A stretch of 64,000 nucleotides of DNA from Terfezia claveryi (taxonomy: Eukaryota > Ascomycota > Pezizomycetes > Pezizales > Pezizaceae). The stretch lies in contig WHUX01000067.1 of the NCBI GenBank assembly GCA_015179025.1, positions 186,001 to 250,000 on the forward strand. The letters are read 5' to 3'. The notes beneath the pieces were generated by a model. The model was not told the origin of the DNA, did no database searches, and saw nothing but the letters and a program-made list of their open reading frames with translations. Made by a program: the position numbers and the translations under genes. Positions 51,020 through 61,880 of this stretch are shown piece by piece. Positions within the stretch are counted from its first letter, which is position 1, and each line of letters begins with the position of its first letter.

Positions 51020-51420
51020 GAAAAAATTGGCGTCCTGACGCCCTGCAGAGGCGTCCTGACGCCACCCCTTTTCCCCTGCCGCTCGTGGCGCCTGGGGCGC
51101 CCTGTAACTCCTCTTTCAGACCTCTTGCCTCCCGGAGCGTCTGGGGCACTCTGAATGTACTATGCCCCTCTCATCCGCTCCAGGGCGCTTAGGGCACTCC
51201 TTTGTGACGTCTTGCCTCTCAAGGCGCCCAGGGCGTCTTGTACGTGACTTTCCCACCTTCTGCCTCTCAGGGCACTCAGGGCATCCCTTTCCGACCTCCT
51301 GTCTCTCACCATACCCTCTGAATACCTTTTCCGCCAACCTCCTCTCTCCCTTCCCTAATGCTAATGCGTTTCCCCCCTCATGTCTTGTTGCAGCCCCTAA
51401 GTGTCCCCTCGCGACCCCTC
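51020..51420. repeat. GC-rich imperfect repeat region
   Basis: GCGTCCTGACGCC occurs twice near 51027-51063. Then several diverged units of about 40-55 bp recur, each with a GACCTCTTGCCTC-like start and a GGGCGCCC/GGGGCACTC-like core. Composition contrasts sharply with the neighbouring AT-rich elements. It joins the truncated RT on the left and the Plavaka copy on the right. Confidence 0.6.
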
Positions 51421-51540
51421 GCGACCCCGTATGTACAACACTGCACGCTTTCCACACTGGACCTCTACAGTCTTCACTTCGATGTTGTATTGTTACTCTT
51501 CAATTCTTCTTTGCCTAGCTAGATACAGGGCCCATCGATC

Positions 51541-54500
51541 TTATTCTCCGTACAGGTCATTCCACGTATTATAATCAATCCTATTGTTTACTAGCCACAA
51601 ATTTCCTTCCTTCAACCCTATCAGATGTGCCATCCCTTCAATATCAGCAATGCGCAATATATTCAATCCCTTTCCATTCTCCTGCCCCTCCATACAAACC
51701 ATTCCTTCATCCCCCCCTGGCCTGCTTGAACCTTGTACTCGAAGTAATGATACAAGTGCCACTTTATGGACCCTGTTGATATTATCCTGCACACTGAAGA
51801 GCCCTTCCAGTTTGCCAACAACTTTCCCATCAAGGTCACCCCTTGCATCGCCTGAGCGCCCCCTCCGCCGCACCCACACCCAATCCGCCCTCGGTTGACC
51901 TCTCTTGCGAAACGGTTGTCCTGCTGTCCACCGGACATTGTGCGTCTGTCTACCTTCGCCCTGGAATTGTGGTACGTCGACTGTTAGCTGTGCATAATAG
52001 TGCACAGGGTAACGTGCAACCTCTTCCAGATTCACACAGTACGAGCTACCAATGTTCAGCCTCAGGTATTCATAAAAGTGCTCCGGAAGCTGCGTGATAC
52101 CTAGCCTTGTCGCAAGCGTCTGCATAGGAGTTCCTTCTGGACTATCCGAAGCTTGTTTACCTCCTAATATAGGGCCCCCGGCTTTCCCTGCCTCTTTTGC
52201 CGTCTTCCCAACGTCTTTGGCAGACCCTCTCCTGATTACACCAAGAATTTCGCTACTGAACTTATACTCCTGACTCCATACCTCCATATTCAATTCCCTT
52301 ATTCGCAATACCTGTTCAACCGTGATGACATCAAGTATTTGCTCGGCTGCATTCACACAGTTAGATCTTCGATAGGCATCTTTCAGCGGCTTGTGTAGAG
52401 CTTCCGTAATCTTGGTGGAATACTGAGGGAGGCTCCCGAAATCTGTGATCTGTGTACTATAGTGGGATAGCATATGCATCTTCGGAAAATTGAAACCGGC
52501 GTTGCTCAGGACATCCTGAATCACCTGCTGTCTATCCTGTCGTTCTTCGATTGCTATTTTCTTCTGTTTTGTGGCACTAAGCTTGAAATATTCCTCCAGT
52601 TTTGCTTGACGTGCCTCAAGTTGATCCACTGCAAGCTCCCTCGAAGCCTCCTTTGCGTCCTGGTGATCCTTTTTGGTAGCCCGAAACTCACTGAAGACAT
52701 GTAAGTTATCATGGAATTTCCGGAGGTATTGATTCATATAACATATCGTCTGGGGTGTGTGACTCTGGTATTGTGCCATCAGGCAGAAATCCGTGATATA
52801 TCGCACACAACGAATTGCGATTTTGCTATCTGCTTTCGCGCCTGCTGAGAGACTTGGGGCAGCTGTTATTGGATCATGCAGCGCTGCTGTGAAGCAAGCC
52901 AAAATCACATGATTAAATCCCCGTATTTCGGTCCCACTCCACATCGTAATCTGCCGATATCTCTTCTGCAGTGGTCGATACCCTGGATATGGTGGGGTCT
53001 GTTCCCAAATCCTATCGAATACCTCTAAGCGTTCGTGTTTGCTCAGAAACTGCTCTATCCAGCCCATCAGATGCTTGAGAATCCCAAGAAGAATATTGTG
53101 AAGTATATCATCGCGAACTATGTATGGTGGCTCTATACCTAGAACTCGCATCTGTACCCAGAGCGCGTTTTCAAAGGGCTTTATTCCAGCATCATCTAAA
53201 CTACCCATATGTTAGCCATGTTTAATCATATCCATGTTCATCAGCTACATACCTTTTTAGATCCCCTGCTCGATACAGATTCTCATAGTCCACGTGATTA
53301 TGCATGGCGAGTGCTTTCTTTGGGAGAATTCCAAGTTCCTGTGGACTTGTAATACACACGGGGCAGCGATTGATTTTAATACCATGGATATTGACATTTT
53401 CCATATGGTCGGCAAGCCAGGTAGAGAGAATTGGCATGCACTTTCTAACCTTGCCGTCTCTACAGAGGATGTTAGTCCCACCTACCTACGAAAGTTGTTA
53501 ATACGGACCCTCATGACCCCATCCAGGATTGCTTGCCTACTTTGAATATTTTTGTTAAGGGCAACAGGATACGTGAGACAATCTGGTGTTGTACTCTTAG
53601 TGCATCATATTCCTGGTCTTTTGTCGTGAAACCTGTGACCTTGTTCCTCTTGGGGCCGATTGGGAAAAGGCCCATCAGGATCTACGCTTGGGCTGTTGGC
53701 CGATTTCGAATTTCCGCGCGAATATTGCCAATACTCATGAACAAGGGCCATAATTTCTTGTCCCCAGAGAAATTCGTAAGGCAAGTTTGATCGGATGTTA
53801 GCAGTATAGGTACGAGGGATGAGCCAATTGGCAGCGTCTTCTACAGTCTCATTAGTATCTGTATTTATATTCACTGGATAGGTTCTATACTTACGTCCTC
53901 CACCACCAATCGCTGGAATTCATTTCGGTATATACACAGTTACCTTCATCATCAAATTTGTGAATTGGCGAGAAAACCAGATGTTTGGCAAAGGCACGCT
54001 GTTGAAGTAGATATCGCAATGTATCCTCGAGGTCCCTGTAATAGAATGCACAGCCCTTTTGGAGGTGAAAGTCGACTGTTCCTTTCTACCAGTTGGGCTG
54101 ATCAATCAACTCACGCATCTTATTTCTCCACGTAAAACCGGACCGAAAATGGACTCCATCACCCTCGGAAAGACCTGGCGGTAGCAGATTTTCCTTGAAA
54201 AAATGATCAATATTTGTTAATGAGGTCTTGCTTTCATGGAAGAATCTGGCAAGCTTGTATTCATGCGCATTCTGGAAAGGCGATATCGGATTAAATTGAA
54301 GCCGTTGCAGATCGTTCAAAGGTATTGTCGCAATAATCTTTCCAACTTCATACTCTGCTGGCAGACATTGTGTAACTAGCATAGACTTCTGCCGGACTAC
54401 TTGAACAACACAATGCGGATCTAAAAACAGATTTCGAACGTCAGTGTCCTGTTGTTCCTCAGATATTTTATAGACTCATACCATCCACTACTTCCACACC

Positions 54501-54812
54501 AGCGGTCCTCAATTCCAAAGCCCCCGAACACTGATCGGGGGGCGTACTCAACACCGCCCCAGTTTCCCGGTGTCGCTTTGTGGGTTTGGTCGGAATCTCT
54601 TTGGAGATTGGAGAAATAGAGCGTGTTCGTTTCCGCAAGGTTGGCATTCTCACGGATACCGAGGAGTTTGTATAGAGATGTCGATGTTCTTCCTGGTCCT
54701 CGACAGGATTGTGACGATCTGTGGCTGAAGCCGACTCCGAATGTTTGGCTCGCAAATGTCTCCCATACTGCCCAGCTTTTTGGAATTGAAAGTCACAAGA
54801 CCTACAACGCAT
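51541..54812 (-). pseudogene. Plavaka-like DNA transposase, better preserved copy 2
   Basis: The 5' exon (54812-54468) has a C2H2 finger CRSCDFQFQKAGQYGRHLRA then KH, and a basic serine-rich linker. The region 54382-54086 (YEVGKIIATIPLNDLQRLQF) is followed by a stop at the PNW position, a segment in other frames containing LTNFSGDKKLWP, and a 53437-53222 piece. The main 555-codon frame (53208-51541) has DDILHNILLGILKHLMGWIE, IAIRCVRYITDFCLMAQYQS and MHMLSHYSTQITDFGSLPQY, then STKITEALHKPLKDAYRRSN. It ends near IDYNTWNDLYGE. Some gaps may be introns. At least one nonsense change makes activity doubtful. Terminal repeats were not found. Confidence 0.75.
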
Positions 54813-55743
54813 TCTGGATGTTAGTTTCCCTGGCCACGCGACTCAATAGTAGGCAGCACTTACGGTTACTCCGATAAGTAAATTATGTAGGCTCTGGACT
54901 AGGCTTTGGCGTATTCATGGTGTCTAGTCTGGTTCACGTCGCGATAGAGTTGGCGCGGAAGGAGGTCGGTTGGCACTAGGTTATTGTCATTATCAGGCTA
55001 TCCCATATCTAGTTAGGTGGTCATGACTGGTCGGTCACCATGTATACTAGTCCTGCAACCATGCTTGAGGCTACTGCCACCAGCCTCTGGGGATCCACCT
55101 GCCTAAACCGGATGGTTTCCCCCTGTACACTAAGTTGAATTGGACTGGCTAGTCTTGATAAAGATAGACAAGAATGACCCCTCCAGCACGAACAAAGATA
55201 TTACCGGATAAAGATGATGCACACAAAGAAATGCTTCAACATGTCTCCACCCAATACAAGATACTCTTTGTAATTGATGCCTATATAGTATTTTGCATTA
55301 AAACATGTTCCTACACTGACTGGCCACATCCCAATTGGACGGCCTATAGATCTTTGATGTCCGCAACCAGATCATAGCAAACCGAAAATATTGAATAGTG
55401 ACAGTTTGTTACAGCCTGCATCATAAGCATAGTTATTACCTGACAAACAAAGAGTCTAGGGTATAATACAGGTACAGACGAGCACATCTGCCCTTCCCTC
55501 CTCCAAACCACCCCACAGCACCTCAGAATAGAGGATTGATATTTCTCGCAGTACACGGAAGGTAGGACCAGGACCGTATAGAAAAGTATCAGGAGTTGAC
55601 ATCAGGACGGCTAATTCATACAAGCTTGATTAAGGTATTGATCAAGTAGTTGTTAGCGGTGATCATACCAGTTTAGGTATGGATGCAGAGACACTCAGAG
55701 TACCTTACTGGCATGCGTAATATTAACATAGCTCCTTAGGAAC
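54813..55743. other. No gene seen
   Basis: Upstream flank of the Plavaka copy and of the next locus. Two short frames around 55174-55556 have no recognised content. One of the transposon ends probably lies here but was not identified. Confidence 0.45.
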
Positions 55744-57314
55744 ATGCCTCCGAAGAAACGGAAGGTAGGGAATGTCAGCGATGGGGGTGGCGATGGTTCG
55801 GGAGACGATGATCATGGCACCAAACAGTTTGCCGATAAACTTGGGTTCAATGACCCCGGTATCCCAAAGACCCTTTACCAGATATGGCGCTCATGCATGC
55901 AGCGCGCGATGGCCGATTTTGCTATATTCGGACCTGGCGAGTCAGGTCGAACCAGATTCGCCGAGTTGTGTGAATGGGGTGCTGCACATCCTGCAATGGC
56001 TCTGAAGGGGCAGATGAACTACCAGCACCAGGAGTACCGCAGTACGGTGAATCAATTAATGCAGGATGTAGCAAAGAAGGCTCGCAAGTCACGCCAAGCT
56101 ATGTGGGAGACCATAGCAGAAGCGCGAGCCTCATACGAGGAGGATTATCCGGGGATTGTAATTGAACCCATTGGTCGACTACCAGATATGGGGCGACCTA
56201 ACGCAGGACCTGCATACATGCCAGCGAACCAAGGAAATAAGAAGGCAATAGCAACGTCTTCCGCAGAGCGACAAAGAGCTGCTGCTCGAGCAGCAAGACC
56301 TATAGCTAGCCCGCTACCACCTACCACCGTACCAGCACCAGCCCCCCCCACACCAGCACGAGCCCCCCCCAAACCAGCACGAGCCCCCCCCGTACCAGCG
56401 CGAGCACCAGGACGAGCGGGAGTGCCGGGATAGGCCGTCTAGCTCCTCCCAGACCCCCCCCCCGTTAGATCACATGTACCCATGCCATCCACTCCCGGAA
56501 GCTTCCCAGATGCGCCTAGAGTCCCGCTTGCAGGGGCACCACCAGGGGTTGCTGGTGGTCCTTTAGTACCGTCATTGTGCTATCAACCTCCTCTGGCAGG
56601 CTGGGCACCAGCTGTGGGAGGCCCTCCAAATACAGTGCGAGTACACATTATCAAGCCGGAAATGCATGGTCCAGACCCTCTATATGGGGGCTGGATATTC
56701 AGTTCCGCGACCATCTCTTCTACAGTGGTACTAGGTTTGCATAGCATGGCGGGTATAGTGGCAGCTGTTACCCCATTCATTCCACCACGATGGGTTATCC
56801 GACATATCTATGGGATGGACGTCGCCGGACGATTTGTGCCGATTTCCATGGATTATATAGTCGGTGGCATGCTTATGGCTCATGGAGGGCCCAACATGAT
56901 GGATTTCCAGATTGAACTGGACCCCATTGGCCAGGTAAATACCTAAGCACGGTCTCCGAGGCACGGAATCCTCCGGTTGTAGCCCCCAGAAATACATCAG
57001 ACACCAAAGGTGCTGCAAAGCCAACCGTAACAAAGGGTAAAACAACGGTTGCGGCTGCCAAGGATCAACTATCTACAAAAGGGAAATCTACGAAAGGTAC
57101 GCCGGCCAGTCTGGTGCCGTCAGCTAAGCACACACCAATTGGTAGGGCTCCTGGAGTAACTAAGCCTGCCAAGGGTCCCAAGGAGACTACGACTGGTAAG
57201 GGGACAACGAATGCCAAGACGGGAACGACTGCCAGGGGTATCCCAGTAGCGAAGGCTACCCCAGCCGCTAAGGGTACATTTCCCAAGGTCATAATTCCAA
57301 AGCGGAAACAATGA
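55744..57314 (+). CDS. Unrecognised nuclear-type protein, frame interrupted at homopolymers
   Basis: I do not recognise it. The first frame (55744-56433, 229 residues) starts MPPKKRKVG, containing the classical monopartite nuclear-localisation sequence PKKRKV. It continues with an acidic stretch, a helical region (TLYQIWRSCMQRAMADFAIF; YRSTVNQLMQDVAKKARKSR) and a proline/alanine repeat (ARAPPKPARAPPVPARAP). A second frame in the same phase (56482-56946) has a more ordered region (VRVHIIKPEMHGPDPLYGGW; WVIRHIYGMDVAGRFVPISM). The -1 frame then runs open from about 56934 through a Lys/Thr/Gly-rich tail to PKVIIPKRKQ (57314). Three frame changes are needed, one at a 10-C run (56454-56463). One gene with indels, or introns I failed to resolve, are both possible. 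Confidence 0.45.
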
Positions 57315-57398
57315 CCTACCCAATCTCCAAACGACCTCAAGTCACCAAGTAAGTTGATCTGAACATGAATTGAGGCCGATGCTAACAAATTTCTATAG

Positions 57399-57851
57399 GC
57401 AGGGAGGATGCCCGAGATCCTCGTCCAGCGAGGGAGGTGGCGGATTGTTTAAGGTTTCGGAGTCTCGCGCCACAATTTTGGCAAGTGGGTGGTTCAGGTG
57501 TTCCACGCGTGCCACAGACCGCACGGGAACCTCTTTTGAGTAAGAGAAGACGTGTGATGGCTGGTAAGTCCGGATTGAAGCTAGTCGAGGAATTACACTA
57601 ACATGTCACTAGGCTGTCGATCTACGGCCGACATACAGGAGCAGGCGGGGGTTCGTGGGGGTCGTCTGGGTAGGGAAGTTGCAGGCGATGAGGATGAGGG
57701 TGACGATGAGGATGAGGGTAAAGATGAGGGTGAGGATGCTCAGGGTGAGAATAATGAGGATGAGGGAGATGTGGATGAGAGGGGGGATGTGGATGAGTGG
57801 GGGGATGTGGATGAGGGGGATGTGGATGAGAGGGATTTGGATGAGGGTTAG
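57399..57851 (+). CDS. Unrecognised acidic-tail protein, 5' end unresolved
   Basis: An exon from 57399 (REDARDPRPAREVADCLRF) to 57563 reaches LLSKRRRVMA. It splices across a 49-nt GTAAGT...CACTAG intron to 57613, joining in frame as AGCRSTADIQEQAGVRGG, and then enters an acidic DEDEGDDEDEG/DVDE repeat. A TAG at 57849-57851 ends it, but the same frame reopens and stays acidic to 58073. The TAG lies where a neighbouring repeat unit has GAG. The basic SKRRRV next to an acidic tail suggests a nuclear or histone/chromatin-interacting protein, an inference from composition alone. The upstream exon was not found; the preceding locus may be part of the same gene. Confidence 0.4.
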
Positions 57852-58060
57852 CTGGTTGAGAGGGATGTGGATGAGGGTGAGCTGGTTGAGGGTGATGTGG
57901 GCGAGGATGAGGGGGATGTGGACGGGGATGATGTGGACGAGGGTAATGTGGATGTGGATGAGGGTGATGTGGATGTGGGTGATGTGGAAGAGGGTGATGC
58001 GGATGAGGGGGATGAGGATGAGGGTGATGAGGATGAGGATTGTGATGATGGGGGTCTCAT
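57675..58060. repeat. Acidic-coding minisatellite (GATGTGGATGAGGG-like units)
   Basis: Imperfect 6-, 9- and 18-base iterations of GATGAGGG/GATGTGGATGAGGG. The plus strand codes for Asp/Glu/Val/Gly in one frame. The minus strand reads as a long hydrophobic Ile/Thr/Leu frame which I consider an artefact of the repeat. Confidence 0.85.
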
Positions 58061-58428
58061 AATTCTCATTTGAGAGCGAAGAATCCAGTGATGTGATGGA
58101 ATTTATTCTGATATTTTTTGTGCATGTTGTTATTTGGGAGGGATTTGCGGGAGGAATGTAAGACATAAGACTCTGTAGGTACGGATAGATTGGCTGAATG
58201 CGGAATAATATAGGAATTGCTGGTACGCAAAGCAAATCGTACTGCAGAGCGCAACAAGGATAATAAAAGGTCTCTTTCGCGTCCCTAGACAAACTTCACC
58301 AGTTCTCCTCCTACCTATTCCAAGTACAAACCTGCTTTCGTGGTCCAAAATCTGTCTCCCCAACATTCACAGGGAACATACTTCCGTGGTACCAAACCTC
58401 GTTCCGAAGGTACCCCAAGAAGATAGAA

Positions 58429-58890
58429 ATGCCTCATCCAAAGAAAGGTAAGGGAAAACAGAAGGCTGTGCCGAATCTTAAACATCCTGCTTCAACACAT
58501 GACCTGCGAAAGGAGACAACGACAACAGACGGAGATAATACGGGTCCGGGTGCATCCTCAAAGTTCAGCGCTGTGATTAAGTTTTCTTCTGGACCATCAG
58601 CAGTGCATCACACATCTAGAGAAACCCCGCCCGCAACACTGTCTGTTAGCGACCGCGAACCATCACCAGATGCACCAGCAAAGACACCAATGACACCAAT
58701 GACACCCAGGAAACGAGTGGGAGGCTCGCTAACAAGGATACATATGGAAGCGGGTAAATCGAGTAAGCGTTTGGAAAGCAATCTCTCACAGTATGGAATA
58801 GGATCGCAAAAGTCTCGTACCACACCAAGAACACCGGAAATAATTTGCACACCAAGTGTATTTACTTATCCAGTCCGAGTAAATTTATAA
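58429..58890 (+). CDS. Hypothetical basic Ser/Thr/Pro-rich protein
   Basis: 153 residues starting MPHPKKGKGKQKAV, with low-complexity Ser/Thr/Pro content, a TPMTPMTPRKRVG segment (repeated T-P sites next to basic residues, as in CDK targets) and SQKSRTTPRTPE. No family recognised. The following frame at 58937 has similar composition (SPIASLFSRWNGVSSPIASL), so the two may be exons of one gene, but the gap would make an intron of only 31-54 nt depending on donor, and the longer option does not keep frame. Confidence 0.4.
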   Translation: MPHPKKGKGKQKAVPNLKHPASTHDLRKETTTTDGDNTGPGASSKFSAVIKFSSGPSAVHHTSRETPPATLSVSDREPSPDAPAKTPMTPMTPRKRVGGSLTRIHMEAGKSSKRLESNLSQYGIGSQKSRTTPRTPEIICTPSVFTYPVRVNL

Positions 58891-58936
58891 ATTGCTGATT
58901 GGTTATTAGGGTGCTCGAAGGGAGGGATCCGCTGGC

Positions 58937-59077
58937 ATGCCAGATGAATCCCCGATCGCGAGTTTGTTTTCAAGATGGAATGGTGTATCATCACCAATTG
59001 CATCCCTGGAATCACCGATGAGAAGAACTGGTGCGATGGAGGATGTTGTTGGTACCCCTTCCAAGACCAAGGTGGTG
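58937..59077 (+). pseudogene. Coding fragment cut by LTR insertion
   Basis: The frame MPDESPIASLFSRW... contains two SPIASL units and ends as TPSKTKVV exactly where the family B LTR begins (59078). Translation then runs into LTR sequence and stops at 59158. The frame is open upstream for nine further codons to a TTATTAG splice-like site. Its continuation should lie beyond the retrotransposon, outside the window. Confidence 0.45.
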
Positions 59078-59756
59078 TGTAATGGAGAACGTTATCTCAT
59101 TGCTTATATAATTGATTATATACTTTTGTATTTCCTATATTACTACTATGTTATGTAACTAAGCTCTAGGTTGAAGGACTAGCCTTCGACCACCTCCTAT
59201 TGCTTTATAAGCGTCCATAATACGCGGAATTTGCCATGGGAAGTTCCATGGCACTTGCCATATGAAGACACCCTCATTATGGCCGCGTGACCTCTGTTTA
59301 AGGCGTGTGACTCATTACTATGGCCACATGACCATCGTTTATGGCGTGTGACTCATTACTATGGCCACATGACCCCTTTTGTACAGCACATCACTTTCTG
59401 GTGTGCCACCCTTTATTGTATTTATTTCCTTAGTCATCAGATCTCAGAGGAGTATAAATAGGCCGCTGGATTCCCTCTGGAATTAAAAAGAAAGACAAGA
59501 AGCAACCAAGCAAGCCTTCAGAGCAAGCAAGCCTATATTCCGATCAGATCAAGATCATATAGCTTAGATAGCACAAATCATATAAGATAGATTATACCAG
59601 TTAATTACTGTTCCCTTTGGGAACGTCCCACATAGTAATCTCCCTACCCTTCTGAGGTCTTACCTCAGCAGAACCGAAATACACAAACGTCCGTGCCTAC
59701 GGATATAGATTGTATAAACGGTACCGAATGAATACTGTCTAGTACCATTCATTACA
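59078..59756 (+). repeat. 5' LTR of gypsy family B
   Basis: It begins TGTAATGGAG and ends CATTCATTACA, giving TGTAATG/CATTACA inverted ends; 679 bp. Inside is a near-tandem pair of about 34 bp (CGTGTGACTCATTACTATGGCCACATGACC) and a likely TATA region at AGTATAAATAGG (59450). The start is supported by alignment with the mutated copy at 41848. The end is supported only by the inverted-end rule. Confidence 0.7.
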
Positions 59757-60588
59757 TTTTTTTTAACTCACTTACCTAATCTTTACTCTTAAATCCAAGG
59801 CCTAATCAACCTTTGGATACCTTTATTACACTCACGCAAGTGTATACAATTCGATACCTAAGTGCACATATAAAATCGATATCGTTATTCAACTAGCTAG
59901 CCAACAAAATATCCAACAAACGAGACATCAGACTCTCAACTGCAGTATATCAACAAAAGACTTAGAAGCAAGCTAAGCAGAGCTCTAACGGGCAGTGGTA
60001 TCCCACATTTAACAATCCCACTCTCGTTCACAACACTTTTCCTAATAAGATCGACAACTCATCTTGCACTCTTGGCAACCACCATTACATCTGTACCTAT
60101 AAATCCAGTACACCATTGAAAAACCGGCCCCCCAGGTCCCAGGAATAATTGGTCTAAACAACCAAGCGTTACAATCCCAAGGCTCAAATCTCGCTGCCTC
60201 CACTGCAGCCATTTCCTCCAGAAAAGAATTACCTCCATCAGAACCTTCCTTAGGCCCAGACATCTCTACCAATACCTCTGCGCCCCCAACGTCTACCTCA
60301 ACACACCAATCAGAAAACGTGACACTCTTGCCGGAAGAACTAGAACTAGATTCTAGACCAGTAGACGAAGAAAAACCAGGACCATAAGAAATATCAGGAT
60401 CCTGACATCCAGCCTCACCAGCCTCGTGAGCCACCAAGCCAACAGAACCGTCAGTCGAACGGAGATCATAAGGATCATCAGCCACCACACCATCAGCACA
60501 GAAAGGTGCCAAAGAAGAAAAGTAACTCGACGATCGTATCGCATAACCAGCTGCATTTGGTTGCGGACAGACGACGAAATCAGACATA
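59757..60588. other. Leader of gypsy family B
   Basis: Sequence between LTR and gag start. It begins with a run of T; I could not recognise a tRNA-primer site. A long minus-strand frame (60770-60042) overlaps gag and looks like a shadow of it. Confidence 0.5.
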
Positions 60589-61515
60589 ATGGCGTCTGAA
60601 CTTAGTAAGAAGACTAAGAGGTCGAGACGGTTAACTATGTTACCCGAAGATATTAAGAAATTAGTAGAAGAAACTCCCAGAAAAACCAGATTTATAATTC
60701 CTAACACAGAAGAGGAAATAAATCTGCCTATCGATATAGAAATAGGAGAACCAGGTGGAGCAGAAACCAAACTATACTTTAGTATAGCTTTACCTCTCGC
60801 ACCAGAAGAATTTTGGAATAGACATCTTCCAACAATTGAGGAGATTTTGAAATATACTCACTCAATGGGACATGCCCAACAGTATCATCCTGATGATACT
60901 CGACTCTTAATGGAAGCCGTAGCAAAACACTACTTATGGCTAACACCTTACCCATTCAAAGAAGAAGACTTAGAAATGAATGCATTTTTAAGTAAAGAAT
61001 TAAGGAAACCTGTTGTTCCACTTTTAAGGAAACCGAATTGGGTAATAAATAACTGGGAAGAAATAATGGCATTTATGATGAGTGGCACTCATCTAGAAGA
61101 ATCAGCATATACCGCGGAGGATTTTTTCAATCCTAGCAAAGAACTTCCAGGAGCGTTCCTGAGAACACCAAAAGATCAATCGAAAGGCAAAGGTCAAGCA
61201 CCTGAGACACCAGAAAGGAGGACTGGGTTAGCCAAAGAACCAGATGACAAAGACCAACCACCAGAAGATATAGAATTACCAGAAGACGATGATGATCTAG
61301 ATATAGGACTAGACCAACAGCAGCAGAAAATACAAGGAGGAGGACGAGACCCCGATGATAGCGGAGATGATAGCTCGGACTCTGATAAGGCATCGTCAGT
61401 TGCAAGTCAAACTCTTAAAAGGAAACCCAAACGAGGAAAATCAGTTGAACACCAGCAATGGGAATCTACAACAGGAATGGTTACAACGGGTAACCATAAG
61501 CAACGAATGCTTTAA
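60589..61515 (+). CDS. gag N-terminal part, gypsy family B
   Basis: 308 residues. It begins MASELSKKTKRSRR, has a moderately conserved helical part (FWNRHLPTIEEILKYTHSMG; NNWEEIMAFMMSGTHLEESA) and ends in an acidic, Gln/Gly/Asp-rich linker (EDDDDLDIGLDQQQQ). The stop at 61513-61515 overlaps by about 16 nt a -1 frame that continues the capsid. No convincing slippery heptamer was found in this overlap. Confidence 0.65.
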   Translation: MASELSKKTKRSRRLTMLPEDIKKLVEETPRKTRFIIPNTEEEINLPIDIEIGEPGGAETKLYFSIALPLAPEEFWNRHLPTIEEILKYTHSMGHAQQYHPDDTRLLMEAVAKHYLWLTPYPFKEEDLEMNAFLSKELRKPVVPLLRKPNWVINNWEEIMAFMMSGTHLEESAYTAEDFFNPSKELPGAFLRTPKDQSKGKGQAPETPERRTGLAKEPDDKDQPPEDIELPEDDDDLDIGLDQQQQKIQGGGRDPDDSGDDSSDSDKASSVASQTLKRKPKRGKSVEHQQWESTTGMVTTGNHKQRML

Positions 61516-61880
61516 AAGGAATAAAGATTGATATGCCAGAAAAATTAAGAGGAGAAGACAAAAAATGGCAAGACTCACAATATTTTGACTCTTGGGCCAC
61601 AGCAATGCAACGTTGGTTTGTTCTCAAAAGAATAGATTTAGAAGGCACTTCAGCTCTGGAAATTGTTGGATTCAGAATGGAAGGGAGCGCGCTCACTACT
61701 TATAATCAATTCCTAAGAGAAAAAGGAAAGAATGCGACATTCTTTGGATTCATACTAGCGCTAAGGGATTTTCTGATACCCTCTACTAGTAAGGACATTT
61801 GTGGAAACGATGGAGACAGCCACACCATACAAGGACGGACGTCACATGGGAATCAAACAGTTTGCCAACTGGCTTACTGA
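61500..61880 (+). CDS. gag capsid segment, gypsy family B
   Basis: The frame opens at 61500 (NALKGIKIDMPEKLRGEDKK) and encodes a retrotransposon capsid segment (FDSWATAMQRWFVLKRIDLE; GSALTTYNQFL). It is left at about 61795, where similarity continues in the +1 frame (TATPYKDGRHMGIKQF). Either small deletions or an unusual frameshift join the two. Confidence 0.6.
   Translation, partial: ATNALKGIKIDMPEKLRGEDKKWQDSQYFDSWATAMQRWFVLKRIDLEGTSALEIVGFRMEGSALTTYNQFLREKGKNATFFGFILALRDFLIPSTSKDICGNDGDSHTIQGRTSHGNQTVCQLAY

Noticed and set aside
57609..58292. Minus-strand 227-codon Ile/Thr/Leu-rich frame
   Set aside because: It is the complement of the acidic minisatellite and has only repeat-derived composition.
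55744..59077. Assignment of the orphan locus to a TET/JBP or other DNA-modification system carried by transposons
   Set aside because: Such genes are known near some fungal transposons, but no metal-binding H-x-D or other catalytic motif was found.
60042..60770. Minus-strand 242-codon frame in gypsy family B
   Set aside because: It overlaps the leader and the well-supported gag start on the other strand; no recognisable domain.
61500..61515. Second programmed -1 frameshift in gag of gypsy family B
   Set aside because: The frames overlap suitably, but there is no X_XXY_YYZ heptamer in phase, and a later opposite shift suggests indels instead.
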